From Tolypothrix sp. PCC 7712 (GTDB lineage: Bacteria > Cyanobacteriota > Cyanobacteriia > Cyanobacteriales > Nostocaceae): a stretch of DNA of 64,000 nucleotides. How positions within the stretch are numbered: the stretch's first letter is position 1; each line of letters opens with the position of its first letter. Below the pieces are notes generated by a model that had not been told where the DNA came from, did no database searches, and saw only the letters and a list, made by a program, of their open reading frames with translations. The translations under genes and the position numbers were made by a program. The stretch covers positions 4,154,001 to 4,218,000 of the forward strand of contig NZ_CP063785.1 in the NCBI RefSeq assembly GCF_025860405.1, given 5' to 3'. This document shows, piece by piece, positions 44,643 through 54,571 of this stretch.

Positions 44643-46106
44643 ATGCAAATTCAAACACCAGACTGGGTAAAGCACGCGGTTTTCTACCAAATTTTTCCTG
44701 ATCGCTTTGCTAGAAGTAAACAGCCTCGCAAACGTTTATTGCATGAGGCCCGGTGGGAAGATTGGGAAGCCATGCCAACGCTGCAAGGTTACAAAGGGGG
44801 CGATTTATGGGGCATTCTGGAAGGTCTAGATTACATCCAGGATCTAGGAATTAACGCCATCTACTTTACACCCATCTTTCAATCTGCGAGTAATCACCGC
44901 TACCATACCCACGATTATTATCAGGTTGATCCGCTGTTAGGGGGTAATGAAGCTTTTAAGGGATTACTAGACGCAGCCCATCAGCGCCATATCAAAGTTG
45001 TGTTAGATGGAGTATTTAACCACTCCAGTCGCGGCTTTTTCTTTTTTCACGATGTTTTAGAAAATGGCCCTCATTCTCCTTGGGTAAATTGGTTTAAAGT
45101 TGAAGGCTGGCCTCTTTCAGCTTACAACGGAGACTTTCCTGCCAACTATGAAGGCTGGGCGGGAAATCGGGCTTTACCAGTATTTAACCACGACAACCCC
45201 GAAGTCAAAGAATATATTATGGAAATTGCCGAATATTGGATTAAATTCGGCATTGACGGTTGGCGGTTAGATGTGCCATTTGAAATTAAAACACCTGGAT
45301 TTTGGCAAGAATTTCGCGATCGCGTCAAAGCAATTAATCCCGAAGCTTATATTGTGGGTGAAGTCTGGGGAGATTCCCGCGAGTGGCTAGATGGTACCCA
45401 ATTTGACGGCGTAATGAATTATCTGTTTGCTGGGCCAACCATCGCCTTTGCTGCAGGTGATCGCGTAGTCTTAGATCAAGTGCAAAGCCGTGACTATAAA
45501 CCCTATCCACCTTTATTTGCAGCTGAGTATGCTGCCCAAATTCAAGAAGTATTGCAACTGTACCCTTGGGAAATTCAGCTGACGCAATTAAACTTGCTAG
45601 CGAGTCACGATACCGCCCGATTACTGACAATTTCTGGTGGTGATGTAGCCAGTGTAGAATTAGCAACCCTCCTCTTGCTGACATTTCCTGGTGCGCCTAG
45701 TATTTACTATGGTGATGAAGTTGGTTTACCAGGTGCCATAGATCCTGATTCTCGCCGTGGCTTTCCTTTAGAAGCTAGCTGGAATCGTGAAATCCTCCAG
45801 ACTCACCGCCAATTAATTGCCCTGCGCCACACCTACCCAGCTTTACGGACAGGCGATTACCAAGTAATTTATGCCCAAGGCGCACTGTATGTATTTGCCA
45901 GAACCTTAGGCACAGAAGAATTAATTATTGCCGTTAACACAGGTACAGCATCAACAAACGCAAATATTGACATTAATAATTTGCGTACTCAACCCAACAA
46001 GCTGGTATATGGCAATGCTGAAGTTACCTGGGATAATCCAGGAGAAACACAGCAGCTTTCCCTATCTCTTCCCCCACGTGCCGGTTGCATCCTCAGCGTC
46101 AGTTAA
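44643..46106 (+). CDS. Alpha-amylase family (GH13) glycoside hydrolase
   Basis: A 487-residue intracellular enzyme (no signal peptide). It has the conserved GH13 regions: VVLDGVFNHSS (region I), GIDGWRLDVP with the Asp nucleophile (II), EAYIVGEVWG with the acid/base Glu (III), and LLASHDT with the third acid (IV). The start WVKHAVFYQIFPDRFARS is typical of neopullulanase/cyclomaltodextrinase-like enzymes, but the separate N-terminal domain of those dimers is absent. A role in breaking alpha-glucans is likely; exact specificity is open. GAGGACTTC before the ATG gives the ribosome site. Confidence 0.88.
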   Translation: MQIQTPDWVKHAVFYQIFPDRFARSKQPRKRLLHEARWEDWEAMPTLQGYKGGDLWGILEGLDYIQDLGINAIYFTPIFQSASNHRYHTHDYYQVDPLLGGNEAFKGLLDAAHQRHIKVVLDGVFNHSSRGFFFFHDVLENGPHSPWVNWFKVEGWPLSAYNGDFPANYEGWAGNRALPVFNHDNPEVKEYIMEIAEYWIKFGIDGWRLDVPFEIKTPGFWQEFRDRVKAINPEAYIVGEVWGDSREWLDGTQFDGVMNYLFAGPTIAFAAGDRVVLDQVQSRDYKPYPPLFAAEYAAQIQEVLQLYPWEIQLTQLNLLASHDTARLLTISGGDVASVELATLLLLTFPGAPSIYYGDEVGLPGAIDPDSRRGFPLEASWNREILQTHRQLIALRHTYPALRTGDYQVIYAQGALYVFARTLGTEELIIAVNTGTASTNANIDINNLRTQPNKLVYGNAEVTWDNPGETQQLSLSLPPRAGCILSVS

Positions 46107-46141
46107 TAACGCATAAAATAATTTTCATCACACTTATTCTT

Positions 46142-46201
46142 AGGGTGGGCAATTTTATCGCTCAAGCCCTTATTTTTTAAGTTATTGCCCATACCCACCC
46201 T
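46142..46201 (+). terminator. Inverted repeat after the GH13 gene
   Basis: AGGGTGGGCAAT and ATTGCCCATACCCACCCT can pair around a roughly 30-base loop, 36 bp after the stop codon. It is followed by TTCTTCCC rather than a clean T tract, so termination is uncertain. Confidence 0.45.
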
Positions 46202-46225
46202 TCTTCCCAATCCTCAGTCCCCAGT

Positions 46226-46266
46226 CCCCATTACCCCTTATCCCCAGAGGGGGCCCCGAGTTCCCC
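46226..46266. repeat. 41-bp GC-rich module (copy 5) within TCCCCAG repeats
   Basis: Identical in core (CAGAGGGGGCCCCGAG) to the three copies near 18.9 kb and the inverted copy at 35079-35119. Confidence 0.85.
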
Positions 46267-46367
46267 AGTCCCCAATCCCCAACCCCTTCTCTACCCAAAG
46301 ATACATAAACATCAGTAGCTAAAAAAAACTACCATGATCCTAAGAAGCACTAACCAAAATTAATTGC

Positions 46368-47642
46368 ATGAGTTACTATATTGCTCCTCGGTTTTTGGAC
46401 AAATTAGCTGTCCATATTACCAAAAACTTTCTAGATCTCCCTGGCGTGCGAGTTCCCTTAATTTTAGGGATTCACGGACGTAAGGGAGAGGGAAAATCTT
46501 TTCAATGTGAGTTAGTCTTCGAGAAAATGGGTGTAGAAGTAACTCACATATCTGGTGGTGAATTAGAAAGTCCAGACGCGGGAGATCCAGCACGTTTAAT
46601 ACGTCTGCGCTATCGAGAAACCGCAGAATTAATCAAAGTGCGCGGTAAAATGTGCGTGCTGATGATTAATGATTTAGATGCGGGTGCAGGTAGATTTGAT
46701 GAAGGAACGCAATATACAGTCAATACTCAGTTGGTGAACGCCACACTGATGAATATTGCCGATAATCCTACAGATGTGCAATTACCTGGCAGTTACGATT
46801 CCACACCTTTACGTCGAGTACCGATTATCGTGACAGGCAACGATTTTTCTACCCTTTATGCACCATTAATTCGGGATGGTCGCATGGAGAAATTTTACTG
46901 GGAACCCGATCGCGACGATAAGGTAGGAATAGTTGCCGGGATATTTGAACCAGATGGACTTTCCCAACGAGAAATTGAACAGCTAGTTGATACCTTCCCC
47001 AATCAATCGATAGACTTTTTTAGCGCATTGCGATCGCGCATTTATGACGAACAAATTCGCAACTTCATCCATCAAATAGGATTTGAGCGTGTTTCCCTGC
47101 GGATAGTCAATAGCATTGAAGGGCCACCAGAATTTAAAAAACCAGATTTTAGGCTATCTCATTTACTTGAATCTGGTAAATTGATGGTTGGCGAACAAAA
47201 ACGAGTCGAAAATTCCCAGTTAGTTGACGAATATAATCGCCTCAATCGCGGCAAAAGTTATCAAGCTGCACCACCTGCTGCGGGGACACCAACAAATCAG
47301 CCATCAAGCAATGGTGTAAATAAAGGCGCAACTAATCACAACTTACAAAAACCAGAAACATTAAGTCCCCATTTAACCCTAGAAACACAAGAACAAATCC
47401 GGCAAATCTTAGCGCAGGGTTACACAATTAACATTGAACATGTCGATGAAAGACGCTTCCGCACAGGTTCATGGCAAAGTTGTCTCAATACCCACATTGA
47501 TGCTCACTCAGATGCCATCTCAGCTTTAGAATCATGTCTAACTGAATATGAAGGCGAGTACCTACGTTTAGTAGCCATAGATCCCAAAGCCAAGCGCCGA
47601 GTCATGGAAACGATTATTCAACGTCCGAACGGAAGGAATTAA
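46368..47642 (+). CDS. rca: Rubisco activase with C-terminal small-subunit-like domain
   Basis: A 424-residue protein. Residues 1-290 are the AAA+ core with GRKGEGKS (Walker A, Lys43), CVLMINDLDAG (Walker B) and IIVTGNDFSTLYAPLIRDGR (sensor/Arg-finger region), as in plant and cyanobacterial Rubisco activases. A Pro/Asn-rich linker (about 290-335) leads to an SSUL domain (LTLETQEQIRQILAQGYTIN ... RRFRTGSWQSC), similar to Rubisco small subunit and to the repeats of CcmM. In heterocystous species this enzyme removes inhibitory sugar phosphates from Rubisco, and the SSUL recruits it to carboxysomes. The gene is monocistronic and far from rbcLS here. Confidence 0.93.
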   Translation: MSYYIAPRFLDKLAVHITKNFLDLPGVRVPLILGIHGRKGEGKSFQCELVFEKMGVEVTHISGGELESPDAGDPARLIRLRYRETAELIKVRGKMCVLMINDLDAGAGRFDEGTQYTVNTQLVNATLMNIADNPTDVQLPGSYDSTPLRRVPIIVTGNDFSTLYAPLIRDGRMEKFYWEPDRDDKVGIVAGIFEPDGLSQREIEQLVDTFPNQSIDFFSALRSRIYDEQIRNFIHQIGFERVSLRIVNSIEGPPEFKKPDFRLSHLLESGKLMVGEQKRVENSQLVDEYNRLNRGKSYQAAPPAAGTPTNQPSSNGVNKGATNHNLQKPETLSPHLTLETQEQIRQILAQGYTINIEHVDERRFRTGSWQSCLNTHIDAHSDAISALESCLTEYEGEYLRLVAIDPKAKRRVMETIIQRPNGRN

Positions 47643-47655
47643 GGACTGGAAGCGG

Positions 47656-47758
47656 GGATGAGGGGGATGAGGGGGATGAGGGGGATGAGGGAGATGAGGG
47701 AGATGAGGGAGATGAGGGAGATGAGGGAGATGAGGGAGATGAGGGAGATGAGGGAGAA
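47656..47758. repeat. GATGAGGGA nonamer tandem repeat
   Basis: Three GATGAGGGG units followed by about eight GATGAGGGA units, immediately after the rca stop, then CCCATTA heptamers to about 47825. The unit is the reverse complement of the mutS microsatellite unit. Confidence 0.92.
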
Positions 47759-47832
47759 AGCACAAGTTCTAACTTCCCCATTACCCATTACCCATTACCC
47801 ATTACCCATTACCCATTCCCCATTCCCCACTC

Positions 47833-48228
47833 CTACGCCTTCTTCGTTTTCCCACTTGGTGTTTCTTCTTTAACCGCCTTAGAACGGGTAATCGTGCTTT
47901 TACGGACGCGTTTACTTGTACGCACACCACCTGCTAATTCATATTCGTGGCTGTCTTTACCGTATCTAAAGGCGACTCCCAGTAACATTCTCTCGCAGAG
48001 GTCGCCCAAGATTTTTTCTAAATCTTGAATCTCGCTTTTATAAGCATTTAGTGTGACTAAAGCAGTATTATAAGCCAGCATTTTATTGCGTAATTTCTCT
48101 ATTAGCTCTTTCATGCCTTCCAAGTTGCGATTCTCTCCAAAATCAATGTTTGGATCAATCGCATTGAGTCCGTAGGTTCTTAATTGAGCCTTTTCTAAAA
48201 TACGTGATTTTTGTCTTTCGCGAGGCAT
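47833..48228 (-). CDS. Conserved cyanobacterial hypothetical protein, helical
   Basis: A 131-residue basic protein. Residues 30-90 are strongly helical with heptad character (EGMKELIEKLRNKMLAYNTA and EIQDLEKILGDLCERML). The middle has GVAFRYGKDSHEYELAGGVR, followed by a lysine/arginine-rich tail (TSKRVRKSTITRSKAVK). The tail suggests nucleic-acid or acidic-partner contact, which is only inference. The ATG at 48228 (MPRERQ) is preferred to the GTG at 48237. No family name is recognised. Confidence 0.68.
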   Translation of the reverse strand: MPRERQKSRILEKAQLRTYGLNAIDPNIDFGENRNLEGMKELIEKLRNKMLAYNTALVTLNAYKSEIQDLEKILGDLCERMLLGVAFRYGKDSHEYELAGGVRTSKRVRKSTITRSKAVKEETPSGKTKKA

Positions 48229-48451
48229 AGATGTCACCGATGGTATGGTAGTCTACGGCTAGCTTGCCTTAGTGAAGGTAAATTTCGGTTCAGCAATATA
48301 CGCAAATAATGTTAATTTTTATAACAAATACCTAAGTAATTTTACTATCTGGCATTTATAGGAAAATTCTCATTACCCATGACCAATGACCAATGCCCAA
48401 TACTCAATGCCCCATGTAAAATGGAGTTGACGTACATTACTCGTAGCTAAA

Positions 48452-50317
48452 GTGTCAGACTCTCTACCTTTACGCGATCGCTACCTGGCTTTAATTGATG
48501 AAATTGTGGACACTACCCTCAAGGGCAAGATTAGCTCTGTGGAGCAGGTGTATCAAATGCTGCTCAAAGGGGTGAATCCTGGTACGGGGGAAGTGTTTGA
48601 GTTAGTGTTGAGCGATCGCTTGGGTGCGATTCAAAGCCAGGTAGATGGCGAAAAGGATGAACTGAAGAAAGCTAAGGCTACTCGGTCTTTAAGAGCCATG
48701 AAAACCATTCACAGTCAATGGCTGAGATGGCAAGAACACAACAAAGCTACAGAAGCGATCGTCTCTGCGGTGCGAGAAATTACTACAGCTGAGGCTGAGG
48801 AACGTCTAGCAACATTTCTGAGGTTTACTGACCCCAATCAAAAATATCCCCTAAATTCCCAACAGCTACAGCAATTGTCAAAATCTTTACAGCAATTTGC
48901 TCAAGCAGATTCCGATTTACAGCAAATATCCCAAGGAATGAATCGGGGTTTGGCTGCTTGGCAACGCTTGCAAGAACACTTAGTTAGTTGGATGTACGAG
49001 CAAAATCAATCACTAGGGTTTGGTGGCGTAGCCGGAGAAAGCGGCCCTTGGGCAACTTGGGCAAAGCAGGTTACTAGCCCATTACCCCAAGCATTACTGC
49101 GTACCTTAGCATTAGAGCAATCTGCCATTGAATTTGCCGCACAACAGCGCAGTATTACCCTGGGTGACTGGGTAGAGATGGCATTTATTCTGCAATATTT
49201 GCAACGGGGTTTAGTTAACTGGTTTGACCAACAACCTTACAATATCCAAGCTGGGTCAAAGTTATCAATTTCCACCTACTTGACCTTTGCGGTGCTGTGG
49301 AGTCAGTTAGCCAGTGGTTTCCAAAATGTAGCTACTGTCTACAGCAATGCTGCATCTCAAATCATGCTGCAAATTCTGCGTAACTTTGCCCTGCGTCCTT
49401 ATTTTCCGCTTTACGGGGGGATTTTCGCTTCCTTTTCTGGGAATTATTTACGCGGTGCCTTAGATTATCTCGATGAACCACTGCGACAGGTAGAGAAGAC
49501 CCAAGAAAAGGCGCGGATTTTGACACTTTTAGGTTATTCCCAACGAGCTTTAGGACAATACAGACGGGCAATTGACTTTCATCAACAAGCATTAGAAATA
49601 GCCAGAAATGCAGGCGATCGCGCCTGTGAAATTGCCAATCTCAACCACCTCAGCCGTACCTATGTCCAAGAACAAGATTATGTTGAGGCGATTAACAACA
49701 GCCAACGGGCATTAATTCTCAGCCGTCAAGCAGGCGATGCCTACGGCGGGCAAAGCCTACGTACAGGCGAAGCCAACGCCCTAATTAATTTAGGCTACAG
49801 CGAAGTGATGCACGCCCAAGAATTAGAGCAAGTAGAGCCAGAAACCTACGAAATGGCAATTAACTATTTGCAACAAGGCTTAAAGTTATCAGAACAATTA
49901 GGTGATATTCAAAGTAAAGCTTTGTGTTTCAGTAGTTTAGGAATCGCCTATCTTGTGATTGGGCAGCAACAGGATGCGATTAAATATTTGGAAGAAGGTT
50001 TTAAAACAGCGCAGACATCTGGTGACTTATATCTGCAAGGACGTAATTTAGCTTATTTAGCTGAAGCTTATTATCAACTGCAAAATTACGAAAAAGCAAT
50101 TTACACTGGTGGTTTAGGAATGTATTTGCTAGAGCAAATTGCTTCTCGTGAATGGCGGCAACCAGCCGGATTACTAACAATTTTACAGGGACAACTAGGA
50201 ACAGAAGCTTTCCAAAATTTCTTACAACAACACCGTCCCAAAATTATCGCCATTATCGGCGTAGATGGCTACGATCATATTCCCCATTTGTTAACAGTTT
50301 ATCAGGACGATAGGTAA
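48452..50317 (+). CDS. Tetratricopeptide repeat protein
   Basis: A 621-residue soluble protein starting at a GTG (codons for MSDSLPLRDRYLAL). The N-terminal ~310 residues are helical and match no family I know. The C-terminal half has at least five TPR units (KARILTLLGYSQRALGQYRR, ACEIANLNHLSRTYVQEQDY, EANALINLGYSEVMHAQ, ALCFSSLGIAYLVIGQQQD, GRNLAYLAEAYYQLQNYEKA). TPRs mediate protein contacts. It lies upstream of, and convergent with, the TPR-CHAT gene. The stop codon is within 2 bp of a MITE end. Confidence 0.8.
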   Translation: MSDSLPLRDRYLALIDEIVDTTLKGKISSVEQVYQMLLKGVNPGTGEVFELVLSDRLGAIQSQVDGEKDELKKAKATRSLRAMKTIHSQWLRWQEHNKATEAIVSAVREITTAEAEERLATFLRFTDPNQKYPLNSQQLQQLSKSLQQFAQADSDLQQISQGMNRGLAAWQRLQEHLVSWMYEQNQSLGFGGVAGESGPWATWAKQVTSPLPQALLRTLALEQSAIEFAAQQRSITLGDWVEMAFILQYLQRGLVNWFDQQPYNIQAGSKLSISTYLTFAVLWSQLASGFQNVATVYSNAASQIMLQILRNFALRPYFPLYGGIFASFSGNYLRGALDYLDEPLRQVEKTQEKARILTLLGYSQRALGQYRRAIDFHQQALEIARNAGDRACEIANLNHLSRTYVQEQDYVEAINNSQRALILSRQAGDAYGGQSLRTGEANALINLGYSEVMHAQELEQVEPETYEMAINYLQQGLKLSEQLGDIQSKALCFSSLGIAYLVIGQQQDAIKYLEEGFKTAQTSGDLYLQGRNLAYLAEAYYQLQNYEKAIYTGGLGMYLLEQIASREWRQPAGLLTILQGQLGTEAFQNFLQQHRPKIIAIIGVDGYDHIPHLLTVYQDDR

Positions 50318-50860
50318 TACCAATTTCAAAAAAGAAAGCGACAGATTGTAGGGGCAAGGCAATGCCCGTTGGTGTCAACTTAACGCGAAACCCGCCTTGT
50401 AGCAAGGTTTTTGCCCTCACCCCCAGCCCCTCTCCCACCGGGCTACGGTGTACACACAAGTACTCTCCGCATACGTTTCAGGGATTTCAACCCCCTTAAA
50501 TTGTCATTGCGAGGAGGAACGACGAAGCAATCGCTTGGTGCTCTTATTGCTTCTCTTCGAGACGCTACGCGAACGCTTCGCTCGCAATGACAGGTTTTGA
50601 GCGATTTTTATCTGAGTTTAAAACTCCCTTCCAGGTAGGATTTCAAGACTTCTGTGTACACCGTAGGCTCCCACCGGGAGAGGGGAGCAAGAGATTTAGT
50701 TCCCCTTCTCCTCGGGGAGAAGGGGTTAGGGGATGAGGGCGCGAGGTATTATGTACAACGCCCGCCCTATATAGCTTTTAGCTTAAGTTGACACAACTGG
50801 GCAATGCCTTGCCCTCTAGAATATATTGATATTTCGCAGACATTATTTGAATTAATATTA
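50316..50860. mobile_element. MITE (copy D) split by a nested insertion
   Basis: The left half of the AATACCAATT element is at 50316-50368 and its right half (GGGCAATGCCTTGCCCTCTAGAATATATTG...) at 50797-50857. Between them sits about 430 bp with its own inverted ends, GTGTCAACTTAA (50372-50383) and TTAAGTTGACAC (50783-50794). That insert contains a TGTCATTGCGAG palindromic element (50502-50592) and GTGTACAC / CACCGGG repeats. The right MITE end abuts the stop codon of the TPR-CHAT gene. Confidence 0.7.
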
Positions 50861-53182
50861 TCTTTCTCCAATCAAAGTAAACGCCGCCCAATTAACAGGC
50901 GAAGGAAATTTCTCCTTTGTTTTCAACATCGCTTGACGCAAAGCCAGCGCCTTATCTGGTTGAGTTTGCAAACTCTGATAAAACTCCACCATTAAATATT
51001 GTGTCGGTTCATCAGGTACTTGCCACAGAGAAACTAACACACTGGGAACACCCGCAGAAATTAACGATCGCGATAACCCAATTACCCCATCACCAGAAAG
51101 TTTACCTTTCCCCGTTTCACAAGCACTGAGAACAACTAATTGAGCTTTTAATTTTAAATCTAATATTTCTTCAGCTTTGAGTAAACCATTATCTTTACCC
51201 GATGGTGCAAGCGCAATCCAACTACCCAAACCCCGGTTATCATCCGCCCAACCGTGAGTAGCTAAATGAATCACATCTGCTGTTGATAACTTTTGCAGAA
51301 TATTAGCTTTAGTCGCATCTTTCCCGATAATTGCTTGAGTTTTTAACATATCAGCAATTGTCTTGGCTTCTTGTTCCGCCCCTGGTAGTGGAATTAACTG
51401 TGTTGCTGGTTGATCTGGTTCTGTAGAGACTACAGGCATAGTTGGATTACCTGCAATCAGAGCATTATTATAGTTGATTGTTCTTCCCTGTCCTAATTTT
51501 TGAGTGAAATCTAATACTTGAATTGCTGGGGCGGTGAGGATGGTATGGTTTTCCAGTAAATACTTACCTTGTTCATCGCGCAAAGCTGGGAAAGGAACAA
51601 GGAATAAAGAACTTTGAGGGATGAAAATAACTCGTTCACTAGGGTTTTTTGGTAATAAATCAGCGATATCTTTAATTAAGATGTCATACAGTTTTTTTAA
51701 GGGTTTTTTACTTTTAGCAGACTGAGAATTTTGTACTGCTAAAATACCGCCAGCATTTCTACCTCTAAAAGCACCAACTCCTGTGCGAATTTGGGTAACT
51801 AGTTCATTTAAATTTGTCTTATCTTTTTGCCATAAGTATTTCAGGTCAACTTTGCGGAATGTGACTTCACCGGTTGGTTTAACAACCCAAATATAGAGCT
51901 TATATTCTTGCGATTGTTGTTTACCTGCTACTTTGAAATCATCATAAATAATAGAATATTCCACAAGGGTGGCATTTTGCTGTTTAGCAATTTGTTTAAT
52001 TTCCGCAATTGTTGGTGATGAAGATGATTTATCTGCTTGTTTATTATTAGTAGATAGGCGAGATGCTAACAACTCAACAAACGCCCTAGCCCGACCACGT
52101 TCGGAAATTTCTAAAGCAGCATCAGTTTTATTTTGAGCAATGAGAACTTTTTGTAAAATTCTGTAGGTGCTACGTTGGGTATCAAAAAGATATACTTTAT
52201 TGGTATCAGATAATTTTTGATTTCGCAGAGATTCTTTAACCTTAATTGCTTCATATAATGTTTTCTCTGCGGCGCTGAGATTACCTTGTTTGTAGTAAGC
52301 TAGCCCTAGATTGTTTAAAGAGTTACTCTCACCACTACTGTCTTTAATTTGTTGGGCGATCGCTAAACTCTGTTGTTGGTACTCAATAACTTTGGGGTAT
52401 TCTCCTAAGGCTAGGTAAGCATTACCCAGATTACTTAAGGATTTTACCTGACCTACTCGGTCGTTGATTTGTTGGGCGATCGCTAAACTCTGTTGTTGGT
52501 AATCAATCGCTTTTGGATAGTCTCCCAAAGAATAATAAGCAGCACCGAGATTACTCAGGGATCTACCTTCTCCAAAACGGTCTTTGATTTCCCTAGCAAT
52601 GACTAAACTTGAGGAATGGTAATCAATAGCTTTTGGGTATTCACCCAACTTAGCGTAAGCAAGACCAAGATTCGAGAGTACATTACTCTCAATGAATCTA
52701 TCTTTAATTTCCACTGCGATCGCTAAAGTTTGCTGGAGGTAAGCGATCGCTTGTTTGTAGTCTCCTAAAGCATCGTAAGCAATACCGAGATTACCTAATG
52801 ATTGTCCCTCACCTTGACGGTCTTTAACTTCAACTGCGATCGCTAAACTCTGCTGATGATACTCAATCGCTTTTTGATAGTCTCCTAAATCATAGTAAAC
52901 AAGACCGAGATTACCCAGCACTGCACCCTCACCTTGACGGTTGTTGATTTCTCGGAAAATAATTAGTGCTTGTTGCCACGATTGTAATGCCGCTTCTAAT
53001 TGACTAGCATCATACTGCTGACTCCCTTCTTTAAACAGTTTGTATGCTTCAGCTTTCCGCGCCTGTGGGGTTTGCGCTGACGCTTGGTTTATTCCCACAA
53101 TGGCGCTGTGGTTGATGGGCGCTTGTCCAATGGTGGTGAGTAGAGTGATGAAAGTCAGAAGTGCGATTTTGTATATCTTCAT
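50858..53182 (-). CDS. TPR-CHAT protein (secreted or periplasmic)
   Basis: A 774-residue protein with a signal peptide (MKIYKIALLTFITLLTTIGQ, cleavage near ASAQT). About seven TPR units follow at residues 45-320, each close to GLAYYKLGDYPKAIDYHQQSLAIA. The C-terminal CHAT domain has catalytic His in VIHLATHGWADD and Cys in VVLSACETGKGK. CHAT proteases are relatives of caspases and separase; the TPR-CHAT form is expanded in filamentous cyanobacteria. Protease targets are unknown. Its neighbour on the other strand is a TPR protein. It is the second CHAT protein in this window. Confidence 0.9.
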   Translation of the reverse strand: MKIYKIALLTFITLLTTIGQAPINHSAIVGINQASAQTPQARKAEAYKLFKEGSQQYDASQLEAALQSWQQALIIFREINNRQGEGAVLGNLGLVYYDLGDYQKAIEYHQQSLAIAVEVKDRQGEGQSLGNLGIAYDALGDYKQAIAYLQQTLAIAVEIKDRFIESNVLSNLGLAYAKLGEYPKAIDYHSSSLVIAREIKDRFGEGRSLSNLGAAYYSLGDYPKAIDYQQQSLAIAQQINDRVGQVKSLSNLGNAYLALGEYPKVIEYQQQSLAIAQQIKDSSGESNSLNNLGLAYYKQGNLSAAEKTLYEAIKVKESLRNQKLSDTNKVYLFDTQRSTYRILQKVLIAQNKTDAALEISERGRARAFVELLASRLSTNNKQADKSSSSPTIAEIKQIAKQQNATLVEYSIIYDDFKVAGKQQSQEYKLYIWVVKPTGEVTFRKVDLKYLWQKDKTNLNELVTQIRTGVGAFRGRNAGGILAVQNSQSAKSKKPLKKLYDILIKDIADLLPKNPSERVIFIPQSSLFLVPFPALRDEQGKYLLENHTILTAPAIQVLDFTQKLGQGRTINYNNALIAGNPTMPVVSTEPDQPATQLIPLPGAEQEAKTIADMLKTQAIIGKDATKANILQKLSTADVIHLATHGWADDNRGLGSWIALAPSGKDNGLLKAEEILDLKLKAQLVVLSACETGKGKLSGDGVIGLSRSLISAGVPSVLVSLWQVPDEPTQYLMVEFYQSLQTQPDKALALRQAMLKTKEKFPSPVNWAAFTLIGER

Positions 53183-53309
53183 CGGTGTTACTGAGGTAAT
53201 CCTGTCAGTAACATATATCTCTGTGATGGCGAAGCCTATGCAGTTTTGATGAAATTTGTTTTTGGCATCAACGGCAGCAAAATAATGTTACATTACCCAC
53301 ATCGTTGGT

Positions 53310-53484
53310 TGGTAGGGGCACGGCATCCACAAACTTTCGGGTATACAAATATATTATTGGTGCCGTGCCCTCACAGATGCTGGGGAGCGATCGCCTGAAC
53401 CGCAAACACACCAACAAATCGGTCAGGGCACGGCATTCATAGATTTTCGCTGATACAATATCTGATCGGTGCCGTGCCCCTACA
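53310..53484. repeat. Tandem pair of GGGCACGGCAT palindromic elements
   Basis: Two elements of about 65-70 bp (53310-53373 and 53415-53484), each with ends GGGGCACGGCAT / GGTGCCGTGCCC, separated by a HIP1-containing spacer. They could form large hairpins between nrtD and the CHAT gene. Confidence 0.7.
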
Positions 53485-53577
53485 TGTTCATGAAAAAAAG
53501 CCAAAAATAAAAGGCAGGTGGTAGACTAAACCTTTTACTTTTGACTCGTGCTAACCTTTGTTGTGTTAGGGGACGTT

Positions 53578-54447
53578 TTACCCTACGTCATCGTGGGCAA
53601 ATCTGTTAAAGAGGAAGTCTAGGGCATAGTTCCGCAGCTTATAATATTGTGGATCTTCCATGATGCGGGCGCGATCGCGTGGGCGAGAAAAAGGAATTTC
53701 TAAGACTTCCCCAATCTTTGCATGGGGGCCATTGGTCATCATTACCAATTTGTCTGCTAAAAACAGTGCTTCATCAATATCATGGGTAATCATCAGCACT
53801 GTGCAGCGATTATCACCCCAAATCTTCAGTAATTCTTCTTGTAATTCTTCTTTGGTAATCGCATCTAACGCCCCAAAAGGTTCGTCTAAAATCAGCACTT
53901 TGGGACGAATTGCCAATGCACGGGCGATGGAAACTCTCTGTCTCATACCACCGGACATTTGCATTGGTTTCTTTTCCATTGCATCAGCCAGTCCCACCAT
54001 TGCCAAATGTTCCCGGACGATCGCTCGTTTTTCCTGTTCTGGCTTTTCGGGGTAAACTGCGTTGACAGCGAGATAAATATTTTCAAATGCTGTGCGCCAG
54101 GGAAGCAAAGCATAGTTTTGGAAAACCACCATCCTGTCTGGGCCTGGTTTGGTGATGGGTTTTCCTTCTAGCAGTACTTCGCCGGAGGTGGGAAAGTTAA
54201 ACCCCGACACCATATTTAATAGAGTGGATTTGCCACAGCCAGAGTGACCAATTACACAAATAAACTCACCTTGTTCGACGTTGAGGTTAACGCCATCAAG
54301 TACGGTGAAGGGGCCTTTTTTGGTGGGGTAAACTTTAGAAACGTCTCTAATTTCTAGGAAAGGCTGACGGGTGCTAATTCCACCTGCGTATCCTGTTCTT
54401 TGTGCATCTCTGGGGTTTTCAGCTAGTCTTAAATTGCGGTTTTGCAT
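53578..54447 (-). CDS. nrtD: Nitrate ABC transporter, ATP-binding subunit NrtD
   Basis: A 289-residue ABC ATPase: Walker A GHSGCGKST, signature MSGGMRQRVSIARAL, Walker B ILDEPFGALD and switch His in ITHDIDEAL. It pairs with NrtC on the cytoplasmic face of the NrtB permease to power nitrate/nitrite import. It is last in the nrtABCD operon, 124 bp after nrtC. The C-terminal tail (YYKLRNYALDFLFNRF) is typical of NrtD. The usual next gene, narB (nitrate reductase), is not present. Confidence 0.94.
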   Translation of the reverse strand: MQNRNLRLAENPRDAQRTGYAGGISTRQPFLEIRDVSKVYPTKKGPFTVLDGVNLNVEQGEFICVIGHSGCGKSTLLNMVSGFNFPTSGEVLLEGKPITKPGPDRMVVFQNYALLPWRTAFENIYLAVNAVYPEKPEQEKRAIVREHLAMVGLADAMEKKPMQMSGGMRQRVSIARALAIRPKVLILDEPFGALDAITKEELQEELLKIWGDNRCTVLMITHDIDEALFLADKLVMMTNGPHAKIGEVLEIPFSRPRDRARIMEDPQYYKLRNYALDFLFNRFAHDDVG

Positions 54448-54571
54448 AGGGATGGAGAAAGGGTGAAGTGTGAAGGGTGTAGACGCGTAGCAACTTGTCT
54501 CAGGCTAGGGTGAAGATCAAGGGAAATTCAGTTTTCAAAGGATAAAGGCGAAAACTTTATCCTTTAGCTTT

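Noticed and set aside
44443..44670. Rightward frame leading into the GH13 gene
   Set aside because: It begins in tandem repeats and overlaps the true start, which has its own ribosome site and family N-terminus.
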